Below, in pieces: positions 17,534 to 26,407 of a stretch of DNA of 64,000 nt. Positions within the stretch are counted from its first letter, which is position 1, and every line of letters starts with the position of its first letter. The position numbers and the translations under genes were made by a program. The DNA lies in the NCBI RefSeq assembly GCF_001953885.1, contig NZ_MQUS01000014.1, forward strand, positions 124,001 through 188,000, given 5' to 3'. The notes under the pieces are model-generated. The model did no database searches. It saw only the letters and a program-made list of their open reading frames with translations, and was not told the origin of the DNA. Source of the DNA: Streptomyces sp. IMTB 2501 (GTDB lineage Bacteria; Actinomycetota; Actinomycetes; Streptomycetales; Streptomycetaceae).

Positions 17534-18564
17534 ATGCCCACGCCTACGGCGATGCGGCTGCTGGGCGAGGCGCAGGACGCGATCGACGACTCCGACGGTC
17601 ACCTGGGGCGCATCGGGGCCACGCTCGCCGAAGCCCACCTCGCGGCGTGCCGCGCGGCCACCTGCTCGGTGACCTGGACGATCTCACCGGCATCGATCCC
17701 CTCGACTACGAGGATGTCCTGGGCGCCCAAGGGATGGCCCGGGTAAAGGAGCCGGCGGCTGCCGCCTGGCGCCGCAACCGCACCGGCTGGGCGGAGAAGT
17801 ACGTGATGGAACGGCTGGCCAAGGCAGACGGAGACGTGGACGGATGGGGCGCCGTGCACGCGGCCGTCCTCGCCCCGGACGGCAGCACCCACCTGGCCGT
17901 CGCCCGCGAACGGGACACCGCCGGCCGCCCGGACGAGGCCTTGCGATGGGCGGAACGCGGCAGAGAGGAAACACCCGACGACGTCACCCCCGACATCGCT
18001 CTGATCGACTGCCTCTGCGACCGCTACGCCCGCGCCAACCGGCTCCGTGGTGCCGTCGCCCTGCGCCGCGTCCAGTTCGCCGCCCGCCGCTCCCCGATCG
18101 CGTACCAGCGGTTGCGTACGGCGGCGCGGACGGTCGGTTGCCGGCAGGCCGAGCGGGAGCAGCCGCTCGTGCTGCTGCGCGCCGACGCCGGGCAGCGGCA
18201 GCGGTCCTGGTACGGCGGCCCGGTTCTGGTGGATGCCCTGCTCGACGACGGGGACGTCGACGCTGCCTGGGGGAGCGCGGCGGAAACGCGTGCGCATGAC
18301 CGGCAGTGGCTCGCTCTCGCCGACCGGACCCGTGCCGTCCGTCCCGCCGACGCGCTCGGGGTCTACCGGCGGCTGGCCGGACCGCTCATGAAGCAGACGG
18401 GCAATGCCGTCTACGAGCAGCTGACCGGCCCGCTGCTGAGCATGCGCGACTGCCACCACCGCCTGGGCACCGATGACGAGTTCACGGCGTACCTTGCCGC
18501 TCCGCGTGCCGGCCATAAGCGCAAGCGGAACCTGATGAGGCTCCTCGACCAGCGCGGCCTGTGA
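17534..18564 (+). pseudogene. Decayed gene, C-terminal remnant of a large helical (SWIM/DUF6880-like) protein
   Basis: Two reading frames share one apparent family. Frame A (from 17534) encodes LGEAQDAIDDSDGHLG and LAEAHLAACRAA, which in actinobacterial SWIM-zinc-finger/DUF6880-type proteins precede a helix that here appears only in frame B, from about 17648 (GHLLGDLDDLTGIDPLDYEDVLG). Frame B then runs helical and repeat-like to 18564. The N-terminal half, including any zinc-binding cysteines, is missing, and upstream sequence is the 3' end of the CBM2 gene. A deletion or frameshift near 17645-17665 is the simplest reading. If instead translated from 17647, the product would be 305 residues of unknown function. 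Family naming is from memory and tentative. Confidence 0.5.
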
Positions 18565-18611
18565 CCCCGTCAGAAAGTCGGTGGCGCCCGAACGCGCGCG
18601 CATCCCGCGCC

Positions 18612-18684
18612 GGGCTCGCTTCGTGCGGTGGCTGTTGGCCGCCGCTGTCGGCGAGTGGGCAACGGGAGGTGTGACCGATGGCTG
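18612..18684 (+). repeat. Direct repeat copy A (left of phosphatase gene)
   Basis: About 73 bp that align with 21085-21158; the last 24 bases (18661-18684) are identical in both copies, the rest roughly 75-80 percent. The identical part contains a ribosome-binding site GGGAGGTG and an ATG (18678), but in this copy the frame closes after six codons. Confidence 0.7.
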
Positions 18685-18701
18685 CCGCGCCATTGTGACC
18701 A

Positions 18702-20873
18702 TCAGGTGGCGGTGACGACCAGCGCGGCCCGGTCGTCGAGGGTGGCATCGCCTGCGAACACGGTGACTGCGGCGGTGATGGACTCGATGAGGGTGGCGGC
18801 AGTGGACGTCGTGGCCCCGTCGGCGACGAGCGCGTCGGCCAAGCGGTCCTCGCCGAAGAATTCGCCGTCGGCGGAACGAGCCTCGGTGATGCCGTCGGTG
18901 ACCAGGACCAGGCTGTCACCGCGGTGCAGGTCGATGTCACACGGGCAGAAGCCGGGGTCGGGGCGGATGCCCAACAGTAGGCCTGATTGCGTGAGTTCTT
19001 CGACTGTACCGTCGGCTCGACGCACGAGGGGCGGTACGTGGCCCGCTCGAATCAGGTTGAGCGCGAGGTGAGACGGGGAGTGCCGCAGCACGCCGTAAAC
19101 GAGTGAAACGAACTGGTCCTCATCGGCGGTGCCTGCCGTCAACGCGTCGTTGATCGCGGCGACCACCGCCGCCGGGTCGTTCAGGAGGCGGGCAGCGGTG
19201 CGTGCGGTGTGGCGGACCATTCCGGTGGTGGTGGCCGCCAGCGCGCCACGCCCCGACACATCGCCGATCATGAAAGCCCAGCGGTCACCGGACAGCGGGA
19301 AGACGTCGTAGAAGTCGCCGCCGACGTCGAGTCCTTCACCGGCCGGATGGTACGAGGCGGCCAAGGCCGCGCCGGGAATCCTGGGCAACTCGGGAGGCAG
19401 CAGGCCTGCCTGCAGATCGTGGGCCAGCCGGACGCGGTCGGTGAACTGGTGGGCGTTGTCGGCACTCGAAGCGGCCCGGCGGGCGAGCTCCTGGGCCAGG
19501 GCGATCGTGTGGCCGTCCAGGGGCAGGGCGGTGGCCAGGAGAGTCAGCGTGCCGAACGTACGGCCCCGGGTGGCCAGCGGCACGCACACGTAACCCGTGA
19601 CGCCGAGCTGTGCGCAGGGGCTGCCCGTGTGGGCCATCTCGATGGCGCCGGAGGCCAGCACGCGGGCGACGGCGGCGTCCACGTCGTCGCACAGCGCGGG
19701 GAGGGAGAGGAGCTGTTCCCCCTCCCGGGTCGAGGCGGCGACGGCGATGCGGCGGGTCCGGCCGTGCTCGACCACATGGACGGCACACAGTGGCGCCAGG
19801 GCCGGAACGGTCAGCCTGGCCATGCACTGCAGGCTCTCCGCATAGTGTGTCTCGCCCGTGATGGCGGTGCTCGCTTCCAGCAGGAAGGCCAGATCCTCAC
19901 GGACTGCCTTCTCACGCTCCTGGGCGACGCGCCTCGCCTCCACTGCGCAGTGGCGTTCGATGGCCAGCGCGGCTATGCGTGCGAACGCGACGCTGAGCGT
20001 CACATCCCTGTCCGTGGGAGCCTTGGGGGTGCGGTGGTACATCGCGAAGGTGCCCAGCAGCCGGCCGTCCGTGTCCTGGATCGGCGTGGACCAGCACGCC
20101 GCGACCCCGGCCCGCAGCGCCAGGTCGCGGTAGTCCTTCCACAGGGGATCGGTGGCGATGTCCGTGACGATCACCGGTTCCTGCCGGTAGGCGGCCGTGC
20201 CGCACGAGCCGACACCCTCGCCGATGGGTGCCCCGTCGATCGCCTCGTTGTAGAAGTCGGGCAGGCGCGGTGCGGTGCCGTGCCGCAGGTGCTGTCCGTC
20301 GGGATCGACGAGCAGTACCGAGACGATCATGTCCGGGGAGAGCTCTTCGATCGCCGTGGCCATGCCGTCGAGGATCTCGGCGAGCGGGGCGTCGCGTGCG
20401 ATCTGCTCCAGCAGCACGCGCTGCTGCGAGGCCAGGAGATGCGCGTCGTGGTACGCGGTGGTCTCGACCGCGATCACCACGACCCCGTCGATCCGGCCGG
20501 CCCCGTCCCACCGGGGCTCGTAGGTGAAGTCGAAGAACCCCTCCCGCTGCTTGCCCGGCTCTCCCAGCATCAGCCGCCCGTCCCGGGCCCGGAATGCGGT
20601 GCCGGTGCGATAGACCTCGTCGAGCCGGTCCAGGACGCCCTGCGGAACCAATTCCGGGATCACCTCTCCGACCGGCTCGCCGACGCGCCCGCGGTCGCAC
20701 CCCAGGGTCTCGAAGAATGCCGAGTTCGCCACTTCCAGCAGGTGTCTCGGGCCGCTGAGCGCAGCGAAGATCACCGGGGCCTGCCCAAAGAGGTCCGCGT
20801 ACTCCTCGCTCCGCCGGTCGATGGGGACGGAGCCGGCCATGGCCGAACCGTGGGGATCGAAATATATGGACAT
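18702..20873 (-). CDS. PAS-GAF-GAF-SpoIIE (PP2C-type) serine phosphatase
   Basis: 723 residues from the ATG at 20873 (GGAGAGG about 10 bases upstream; an in-frame upstream start at 20978 adds a polar extension). Domains in order: PAS (about 20-135), GAF (about 155-310), a second GAF (about 330-490), and a C-terminal SpoIIE/RsbU-like phosphatase (about 500-723) with GGDFYDV, MIGDVSGRG and LVTDGITEA, whose aspartates bind the two Mn/Mg ions. Such proteins dephosphorylate anti-anti-sigma factors in response to small ligands or redox through the sensory domains. No anti-anti-sigma gene is adjacent. The gene is bracketed by a direct repeat. Confidence 0.92.
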   Translation of the reverse strand: MSIYFDPHGSAMAGSVPIDRRSEEYADLFGQAPVIFAALSGPRHLLEVANSAFFETLGCDRGRVGEPVGEVIPELVPQGVLDRLDEVYRTGTAFRARDGRLMLGEPGKQREGFFDFTYEPRWDGAGRIDGVVVIAVETTAYHDAHLLASQQRVLLEQIARDAPLAEILDGMATAIEELSPDMIVSVLLVDPDGQHLRHGTAPRLPDFYNEAIDGAPIGEGVGSCGTAAYRQEPVIVTDIATDPLWKDYRDLALRAGVAACWSTPIQDTDGRLLGTFAMYHRTPKAPTDRDVTLSVAFARIAALAIERHCAVEARRVAQEREKAVREDLAFLLEASTAITGETHYAESLQCMARLTVPALAPLCAVHVVEHGRTRRIAVAASTREGEQLLSLPALCDDVDAAVARVLASGAIEMAHTGSPCAQLGVTGYVCVPLATRGRTFGTLTLLATALPLDGHTIALAQELARRAASSADNAHQFTDRVRLAHDLQAGLLPPELPRIPGAALAASYHPAGEGLDVGGDFYDVFPLSGDRWAFMIGDVSGRGALAATTTGMVRHTARTAARLLNDPAAVVAAINDALTAGTADEDQFVSLVYGVLRHSPSHLALNLIRAGHVPPLVRRADGTVEELTQSGLLLGIRPDPGFCPCDIDLHRGDSLVLVTDGITEARSADGEFFGEDRLADALVADGATTSTAATLIESITAAVTVFAGDATLDDRAALVVTAT

Positions 20874-21084
20874 GACAGGCCGCCCTCTCCTGTCTCCTCC
20901 GTCCGCGTACGTCGTCGTCTCGCCTCTCCACTCTGACACATGTCTCCGCTGTTCCCGGGCCGCAGCCGGGCCGGTCACAGCGGCGCTTCACGACCGCGGG
21001 GCTGACGGCGCGACCTCCAGCAAGGCCGGCGGCGCATGGGCTGCCGAAATTCCGTGGTGCCGCAGAGCGAGCCCCTCTAGGGTG

Positions 21085-21158
21085 GGGCTTGCTCCTCGCG
21101 GTGGCCGTCGGCTGCCGCGGTCAGTCGTGTGGAGAACGGGAGGTGTGACCGATGGCTG
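21085..21158 (+). repeat. Direct repeat copy B (right of phosphatase gene)
   Basis: Partner of 18612-18684. The final 24 bases (21135-21158) are identical to copy A. The two copies bracket the phosphatase gene, giving a repeat-to-repeat distance of 2,474 bp. This copy continues into a 23-codon ORF. The 20874-21285 gap otherwise shows no convincing gene. Confidence 0.7.
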
Positions 21159-21223
21159 TCGTTGAGACGGGCGCTGCCCGCATCCGGAAGTTCATCCATT
21201 CCACCTCCGTGGTCTCCGGCTGA
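21152..21223 (+). CDS. Candidate 23-aa ORF starting inside the repeat
   Basis: ATG seven bases after GGGAGGTG; 23 codons ending at TGA 21221-21223, product beginning MAVVETGAARIRKF. It is either a leader peptide for rsgA (63 bp downstream) or the stump of a gene interrupted by the repeat event. Weakly supported. Confidence 0.3.
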   Translation: MAVVETGAARIRKFIHSTSVVSG

Positions 21224-21285
21224 CCTCACTCTTCTCGCGCGCCAGTCAGCGCGGTGCCGGGGCCACCCTTGTGAAGGGTCACTCC

Positions 21286-22398
21286 TTGTCTTTCTCCTCT
21301 CTCGCGGGTTCGTCCTCGTCTCCCTCGCATCCGCTCGTGCCGTATGGCTGGGATGCGGACTGGGAGGCCGAGTTCGCTCCGTACGCCGAGCAGGGTCTCC
21401 TGCCCGGCCGGGTCGTACGTGTCGACCGCGGCCAGTGCGACGTCGTCACCCCCGTCGGCACCGTCCGCGCCGACACCGAGTTCGTCGTGCCCCGTGACCC
21501 GATGAAGGTCGTGTGCACGGGGGACTGGGTTGCCGTCGACCCGGGCGGTGATCCGCGGTACGTCCGGGCGTATCTGCCGCGGCGCACCGCCTTCGTGCGG
21601 TCCACCTCCTCCAAGCGGTCCGACGGGCAGATCCTCGCCGCCAACGTCGACCACGCCGTCGTCGCCGTGTCGCTCGCCGTCGACCTCGACCTCGGCCGCA
21701 TCGAACGCTTCCTCGCCCTGGCCTGGGAGTCCGGCGCCCAGCCCGTCGTCGTCCTCACCAAGGCCGACCTCGTGCCGGACCCGGTCACCCTTGGCCACCT
21801 GGTCCAGGACGTGGAGACGAGCGCGCCCGGCGTGCCCGTGCTCACCGTCAGCGCCCTGCACGGCGAAGGGCTCGACGTGCTCGTGGCGCTCGTCGGCTCC
21901 GGTACGTCCGTGCTGCTCGGCCAGTCCGGCGCGGGCAAGTCCACCCTGGCCAACGCCGTTGTCGGTGTGGACGTCATGGACGTACAGGCCGCGCGGGACG
22001 TCGACGGCAAGGGGCGGCACACCACGACGACGCGGAACCTGCTCGCCCTTCCCTCGGGTGGGGTCCTTATCGACACGCCCGGGCTGCGGGGTGTCGGGTT
22101 GTACGACGCCGAGAGCGGGGTCGGCCAGGTGTTCTCCGAGATCGAGGAACTGGCCGAACGGTGCCGTTTCCACGACTGCGCGCACGAGAGCGAGCCGGAC
22201 TGTGCGGTGCGCTCCGCTGTGGAGAACGGGGAGCTTGCGGAGCGGCGGCTGGAGAGTTACCGCAAGCTGGTGCGGGAGAACCAGTGGATCGTCGCCAAGA
22301 CCGATGCGCGGGTCCGTGCGGAGCTTCGGCGGGACTGGAAGCGGAAGGGCGCCGCCGGGAGGGCCGCGATGGAGTTCAAGCGAGGGCGTCCTCAGTAG
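21286..22398 (+). CDS. rsgA: Ribosome small subunit-dependent GTPase A
   Basis: 370 residues. The circularly permuted GTPase order is clear: TKAD (G4) before the P-loop GQSGAGKST (about residue 215) and DTPGLRG (G3) last, then the zinc finger with C-x-x-H-x-C in CRFHDCAHESEPDC. An OB-fold N-terminus (GLLPGRVVRVDRGQCDVV) precedes the GTPase. RsgA assists late 30S maturation. I prefer the TTG at 21286, preceded by GAAGGG, over the GTG at 21271, because the family N-terminus begins near SFSSL. Confidence 0.93.
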   Translation: MSFSSLAGSSSSPSHPLVPYGWDADWEAEFAPYAEQGLLPGRVVRVDRGQCDVVTPVGTVRADTEFVVPRDPMKVVCTGDWVAVDPGGDPRYVRAYLPRRTAFVRSTSSKRSDGQILAANVDHAVVAVSLAVDLDLGRIERFLALAWESGAQPVVVLTKADLVPDPVTLGHLVQDVETSAPGVPVLTVSALHGEGLDVLVALVGSGTSVLLGQSGAGKSTLANAVVGVDVMDVQAARDVDGKGRHTTTTRNLLALPSGGVLIDTPGLRGVGLYDAESGVGQVFSEIEELAERCRFHDCAHESEPDCAVRSAVENGELAERRLESYRKLVRENQWIVAKTDARVRAELRRDWKRKGAAGRAAMEFKRGRPQ

Positions 22399-22448
22399 GA
22401 GCGCAGGTTCGGTGGCAGCGCAGGTTCAGCGGGAGCGCAGGTCCAGCT
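22398..22448 (+). repeat. Three 17-bp tandem repeats upstream of ada-alkA
   Basis: Units at 22398-22414, 22415-22431 and 22432-22448, each carrying AGCGCAGGT(T/C)C at the same register (GCGCAGG at 22401, 22418 and 22435). They begin at the last base of the rsgA stop codon and end 56 bp before the Ada-AlkA start. AGCGCA matches the core of the E. coli Ada box (AAAGCGCA), so an autoregulatory operator is plausible. Confidence 0.55.
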
Positions 22449-22504
22449 TCGCGTCCGATTTCCGCTAGCCCGGGCCCGGCCCGCGTTCCACACTGGAACA
22501 CGTG

Positions 22505-23917
22505 ATGGACGACGACACCAGGTACGAGGCGGTGCGCAGTCGGGACGGGCGGTTCGACGGGGCGTTCTTCTTCGCCGTCGAGACGACCGGGATCTACTGT
22601 CGGCCGAGCTGCCCGGCGGTGACGCCGAAGCGGCACAACGTGCGGTTCTTCGCGACGGCCGCCGCCGCGCAGGGCTCCGGGTTCCGGGCCTGCCGGCGGT
22701 GCCGGCCGGACGCCGTGCCGGGGTCGGCGGAGTGGAACGTGCGGGCGGACGCCGTCGGGCGGGCCATGCGGCTGATCGCCGACGGCGTCGTGGACCGGGA
22801 GGGCGTCGCCGGGCTCGCCGCACGGCTCGGCTACAGCGCCCGGCAGGTCCAGCGGCAGCTCACCGCGGAACTCGGCGCCGGGCCCGTGGCACTCGCCCGG
22901 GCCCAGCGGGCGCACACCGCGCGGGTGCTGCTGCAGACCACCGGGCTGCCGGTCACAGAGATCGCGTTCGCGTCCGGGTTCGCCAGCGTGCGGCAGTTCA
23001 ACGACACCGTCCGTGAGGTGTACGCCTCGACGCCCACCGAACTGCGGGCCGCCTCTCCCGGCGGCCGGGCTGCCACGAGGGGGCGCGCTGCCCGGCGGGC
23101 CGCCCCGGGCGCCGGGATACCGCTGCGGCTCGCCCACCGCGGCCCGTACCAGGCCGCCGCCGTCTTCGACCAGCTCGGGGAGGAGGCCGTGGCCGGTGTG
23201 GAGGAGGTCTCGGGCGCGCCCGGCGGCCGTACCTACCGGCGCACACTGCGGCTGCCGTACGGCACCGGAATCGTCGCGGTCGCGGAGCGGACGCGAGCCG
23301 TGCGGACCGCTGCCGGCACCCGACCCGGCGGCTGGCTCGACGCGCGGCTGCACCTCACCGACCCCAGGGACCTCACCACGGCGGTGCAGCGGCTGCGGCG
23401 CCTGTTCGACCTCGACGCCGACCCGTACGCCGTGGACGAGCGGCTCGGTACCGACCCGCGGCTCGGACCGCTGGTCGCCGCCCGGCCAGGGCTGCGCTCG
23501 CCCGGCGCCGTGGACCCACTGGAGCCCGCCGTCCGCGCCCTGGTCGGCAGGGAGGGCGCGGAGGATTTGGTACGGCGGTGCGGCAAGGTGCTCGACGCGC
23601 CCTGCGGCAGCCTCACCCATCTCTTCCCCGAGCCCGCAGCCCTCGCCGAGGCCGTGCCGCACGGCCCGCTGGGCGCCCTCGCCGCCGCCCTCGCCGACGG
23701 CACCGTACGGCTGGACCCGGGCGTCGACCGGGACGACGCGCAGGAAGCCCTGCTGGCGCTGCCCGGCATGGACCCGGACACCGTCACCGCCGTACGCGTG
23801 CGCGCCCTCGGCGATCCGGACGTCGCTCCGCCCGGTGCCGAGGTGTCCGACGACTGGCGGCCCTGGCGCTCGTACGCCGTCCAGCATCTGCGCGTGGCAG
23901 GGGAGTGGAACCGATGA
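22505..23917 (+). CDS. Ada-AlkA fusion: methylphosphotriester-sensing regulator and 3-methyladenine DNA glycosylase
   Basis: 470 residues. The N-terminal Ada zinc domain has the four cysteines (YCRPSC and CRRCRP); the first is the methyl acceptor in the family. An AraC HTH follows (LAARLGYSARQVQRQL and EIAFASGFASVRQFN). From about residue 200 comes an AlkA glycosylase (HLTDPRDL, then the HhH segment LPGMDPDTVTAVRVRALGDPD with its catalytic Asp). The protein senses alkylated DNA phosphates, activates repair genes and excises alkylated bases. It starts at ATG 22505, preceded by an in-frame GTG at 22502, and is coupled by an ATGA overlap to ogt. Confidence 0.92.
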   Translation: MDDDTRYEAVRSRDGRFDGAFFFAVETTGIYCRPSCPAVTPKRHNVRFFATAAAAQGSGFRACRRCRPDAVPGSAEWNVRADAVGRAMRLIADGVVDREGVAGLAARLGYSARQVQRQLTAELGAGPVALARAQRAHTARVLLQTTGLPVTEIAFASGFASVRQFNDTVREVYASTPTELRAASPGGRAATRGRAARRAAPGAGIPLRLAHRGPYQAAAVFDQLGEEAVAGVEEVSGAPGGRTYRRTLRLPYGTGIVAVAERTRAVRTAAGTRPGGWLDARLHLTDPRDLTTAVQRLRRLFDLDADPYAVDERLGTDPRLGPLVAARPGLRSPGAVDPLEPAVRALVGREGAEDLVRRCGKVLDAPCGSLTHLFPEPAALAEAVPHGPLGALAAALADGTVRLDPGVDRDDAQEALLALPGMDPDTVTAVRVRALGDPDVAPPGAEVSDDWRPWRSYAVQHLRVAGEWNR

Positions 23918-24414
23918 CGACCATGTACTGGACCCAACTGGATGCCCCCGTCGGGCAGTTGCTGCTCACCGCCGACGCGGACGGGGCCCTCACCTCGCTC
24001 TCCGTGCCCGGGCAGAAGGGCGGGCGGACCGCGGAGAGTGCGGAGGACGGGTGGCGGTACGCACGCGGGCCGTTCCGCGCCGCCGCGGAGCAGCTCGCCG
24101 CCTACTTCGCCGGTGAACTCAAGGAATTCCAGCTCCCGTTGAACGCGCACGGCACCGACTTCCGGCAGCGGGTGTGGGCGGCGCTGGACGAGGTGCCGTA
24201 CGGCGCCACGGTGACGTACGGACAGATCGCCGCGCGGATCGGCGCATCCCGTGCGGCGGTTCGCGCCGTGGGCGGGGCGATCGGCGCCAACCCCCTGCTG
24301 ATCGTGCGCCCTTGCCATCGGGTCATCGGCGCGGACGGCTCGATGACCGGGTATGCGGGCGGAGTCGAGCGGAAGGTGTGGCTGCTGACCCTGGAGGGTG
24401 CGCTCGCCGGTTAG
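23914..24414 (+). CDS. ogt: Methylated-DNA--protein-cysteine methyltransferase
   Basis: 166 residues with the active-site motif PCHRVIG (Cys134), the DNA-binding helix GQIAARIG and the RQRVWAAL segment of O6-alkylguanine transferases. The ATG overlaps the ada-alkA stop (ATGA), so both are translated from one message and form an adaptive-response pair. It performs suicidal transfer of alkyl groups from O6-alkylguanine to Cys134. Its stop shares bases with the convergent TetR stop (TTAG at 24411-24414). Confidence 0.95.
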   Translation: MTTMYWTQLDAPVGQLLLTADADGALTSLSVPGQKGGRTAESAEDGWRYARGPFRAAAEQLAAYFAGELKEFQLPLNAHGTDFRQRVWAALDEVPYGATVTYGQIAARIGASRAAVRAVGGAIGANPLLIVRPCHRVIGADGSMTGYAGGVERKVWLLTLEGALAG

Positions 24415-25055
24415 CGGCCTGTTGACTGTCGGTCCAGGGGGGCGTCCAGGGGTCGGTCCCGGAAGATCCGGTCCAGGTGGTACGTGAGGACGGCGGCGGC
24501 GGAGTCCGCGTCGCGCTGGCCGACCAGGACGCTGGTGCCGAGCCCCGCGGACATGGCCAGCAGCCCGACCGCCTCGGCTGAGGCATCCACCCCCGGGCGC
24601 AGCAGCCCGGCGTCCGCAGCCTGTCGCAGCAGGCCGGTCACGGTGGCCTCGGCGGCGTCGGGGTCCTTGATGAACGGCTGGGCGGCGAGGGATTCGTCGG
24701 TCACCGAGAGGACGGCGTACGAGGTGTAGAGGTGGTGGAAGACGCGGCTCTCCTCGTCGACGGGCAGGGCCGCTGTCAGCAGCGCCTCGATCACCGCCCG
24801 CGGTCCGGGATCGGCCCCGGCCGCACGGACCCGGGCGGACACCCGCTCCCCGAACTTCCCGGCCAGATGGCGCAGTCCGAAGAGCAGCAGCTTCTCCTTG
24901 GACTCGAAGTAGTACTGCACCAGCCGGAGCGACACGCCCGCCTCGGCCGCCACGTCACGCATCCCCACCGCGTGCAGGCCGAGCCGTCCGGCGGCCCGGA
25001 CGAGGGCCTCCGCGATCTCGGTGCGCCGCTCTGCGTGATCCACGCGCTTGGGCAT
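24411..25055 (-). CDS. TetR-family transcriptional regulator
   Basis: 214 residues. N-terminal HTH: RDVAAEAGVSLRLVQYYFESKEKLL (residues about 30-54). The ligand-binding domain is helical with a TetR_C-like end. ATG at 25055 has GGAGCGGGGAG upstream; the frame extends further but through the operator region. It is divergent from an alpha/beta hydrolase with two palindromes between them, the usual arrangement for a local repressor that is released by a substrate of the neighbouring enzyme. Confidence 0.9.
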   Translation of the reverse strand: MPKRVDHAERRTEIAEALVRAAGRLGLHAVGMRDVAAEAGVSLRLVQYYFESKEKLLLFGLRHLAGKFGERVSARVRAAGADPGPRAVIEALLTAALPVDEESRVFHHLYTSYAVLSVTDESLAAQPFIKDPDAAEATVTGLLRQAADAGLLRPGVDASAEAVGLLAMSAGLGTSVLVGQRDADSAAAVLTYHLDRIFRDRPLDAPLDRQSTGR

Positions 25056-25149
25056 CGTCCGGCTCCCCGCTCCTCGCTCGCGTTCGTCGTCCGGTGCCGC
25101 TTCCGGCGGTCCGGCCTGGTCCGGCCTGGTCCGAGTCGGCCCGGCCACC

Positions 25150-25175
25150 GTTGATGATACAGCCGTATCACCAAC
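25150..25175. promoter_or_regulatory. Operator palindrome 1 for the TetR regulator
   Basis: GTTGA-TGATAC-AGCC-GTATCA-CCAAC: 26 bp, 10 of 11 base pairs in the arms complementary around a 4-bp centre. It lies between the divergent tetR and hydrolase genes. A position overlapping the hydrolase promoter fits repression. Confidence 0.65.
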
Positions 25176-25193
25176 GTGGTACGTTCGTATCAC
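25176..25193. promoter_or_regulatory. Operator palindrome 2 for the TetR regulator
   Basis: GTGGTACG-TT-CGTATCAC: 18 bp with one mismatched pair, immediately abutting palindrome 1 and sharing its GTATCA half-site. It ends 26 bp before the hydrolase start codon. Confidence 0.6.
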
Positions 25194-25219
25194 AAAGACC
25201 GTCTGCTCCGGAGGTTGCC

Positions 25220-26155
25220 GTGCCCGAGTCCGCAAGCACCCGTCCCCGGCCCGACATCGGCCGCTACGTCAGCGACGCCTGGCGTGAGCGCTACTTCGCG
25301 GCGTGCGACGCGCTGTACGCGCTGGGCGCTCCCACGTCCTGGGAGCAGGGTGTGGAGACGTCGTACGGGACCACGCACGTCTACCGCTACGACCCCGAGG
25401 ACCCGGTTGCCCGTGAGCGCACCCCCGTCGTCCTCGTCCACGGCGCCGGCTCCTGCTCCGCCATGTGGTATCCGAACACCCCCGCCCTCAGCGCCGAACG
25501 GCCCGTCTACGCCGTCGACACCCCGGGCGACCCGGGCCGCAGCGTGCAGCGCGCGCCCCTGCACGAGCCGGCGGACGCCGCGCGCTGGCTGGACGAGACG
25601 CTCGCCGGGCTCGGGCTCGACCGGGTGCACCTGGTCGGCTCCTCGTACGGCGGGTGGCTCGCGCTGAACCAGGCGTGCCGCGGGCCGCAGCGCCTCGCCT
25701 CGGTCACGCTGCTCGATCCCGGTGGTCTGGAGAAGGTGGGGCTGCGCTTCTTCGTCTGGATCTTCGTCAGCCTGTTCGCGACCTTCGCTCCGAAGCCGCT
25801 GCGGCCCCGCCTCGCGTCGTGGCTGGAGCAGCCGGTTCTCGTCGTACCGGAGCTGCGTGCCATGGTCAGGGCCGGGGTGCGCGCCTACCGCATACGCCGG
25901 CCCGTGCCCCAGCCCCTGACCGAGGCCGAACTGGCCGCTGTCCGCACCCCGTTGTACCTGGTGCTCGGCAGGCGCAGCCTTCTCGTCCACCCGGACCGGC
26001 AGGTGGAACGCGTTCCCCGGCTGATCCCCGGCGCCCGCGCCGAGATCATCTCCCGCACCGGCCACGGACCGCAGATCGACCACGCGGAGCGGACCAACCA
26101 CCTGATGCTCGACTTCATGAACTCCGCCGAGCGCGGCCTGCCGACGTTGCGCTGA
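25220..26155 (+). CDS. Alpha/beta hydrolase
   Basis: 311 residues. Oxyanion segment VLVHGAGSCSAMW, nucleophile elbow GSSYGG (Ser in G-x-S-x-G), acid Asp probably in the LVLGRRSLLVHPD region, catalytic His in GHGPQIDH. GTG at 25220 is chosen for GGAGG six bases upstream; longer frames would cross the operators. Cytoplasmic by lack of a signal. The substrate is unknown; control by the divergent TetR suggests an inducible esterase or C-C bond hydrolase for a small ester or lactone. Confidence 0.88.
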   Translation: MPESASTRPRPDIGRYVSDAWRERYFAACDALYALGAPTSWEQGVETSYGTTHVYRYDPEDPVARERTPVVLVHGAGSCSAMWYPNTPALSAERPVYAVDTPGDPGRSVQRAPLHEPADAARWLDETLAGLGLDRVHLVGSSYGGWLALNQACRGPQRLASVTLLDPGGLEKVGLRFFVWIFVSLFATFAPKPLRPRLASWLEQPVLVVPELRAMVRAGVRAYRIRRPVPQPLTEAELAAVRTPLYLVLGRRSLLVHPDRQVERVPRLIPGARAEIISRTGHGPQIDHAERTNHLMLDFMNSAERGLPTLR

Positions 26156-26165
26156 GCGCTCCGCC

Positions 26166-26183
26166 GCGGCCCTCCTGGGCCGC
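26166..26183 (+). terminator. Short hairpin after the hydrolase gene
   Basis: GCGGCCC-TCCT-GGGCCGC, a perfect 7-bp stem with a 4-nt loop, 11 bp past the stop codon. No T-run follows. Confidence 0.45.
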
Positions 26184-26407
26184 CCGCGAGTGCCCGGCCG
26201 CGGGGGCGGATGCGGATCACCTCGTCGTCGGTGTGCGGGCCCAAGTCGCGGGAGCCGAGGGGGCCGTGGGGCCGGGGCGCAGTGACGCCGGACAGCTCTG
26301 TTCCCGGTTGCGCCGAGCGGGTGGACCGCGGGCGAAGGTGCGGTGGCGCGGCCCGGACCTGTGGCACGGTCTGCTCCGACGAGCCATGGGGAAGGGCGGG
26401 TGCGGAG

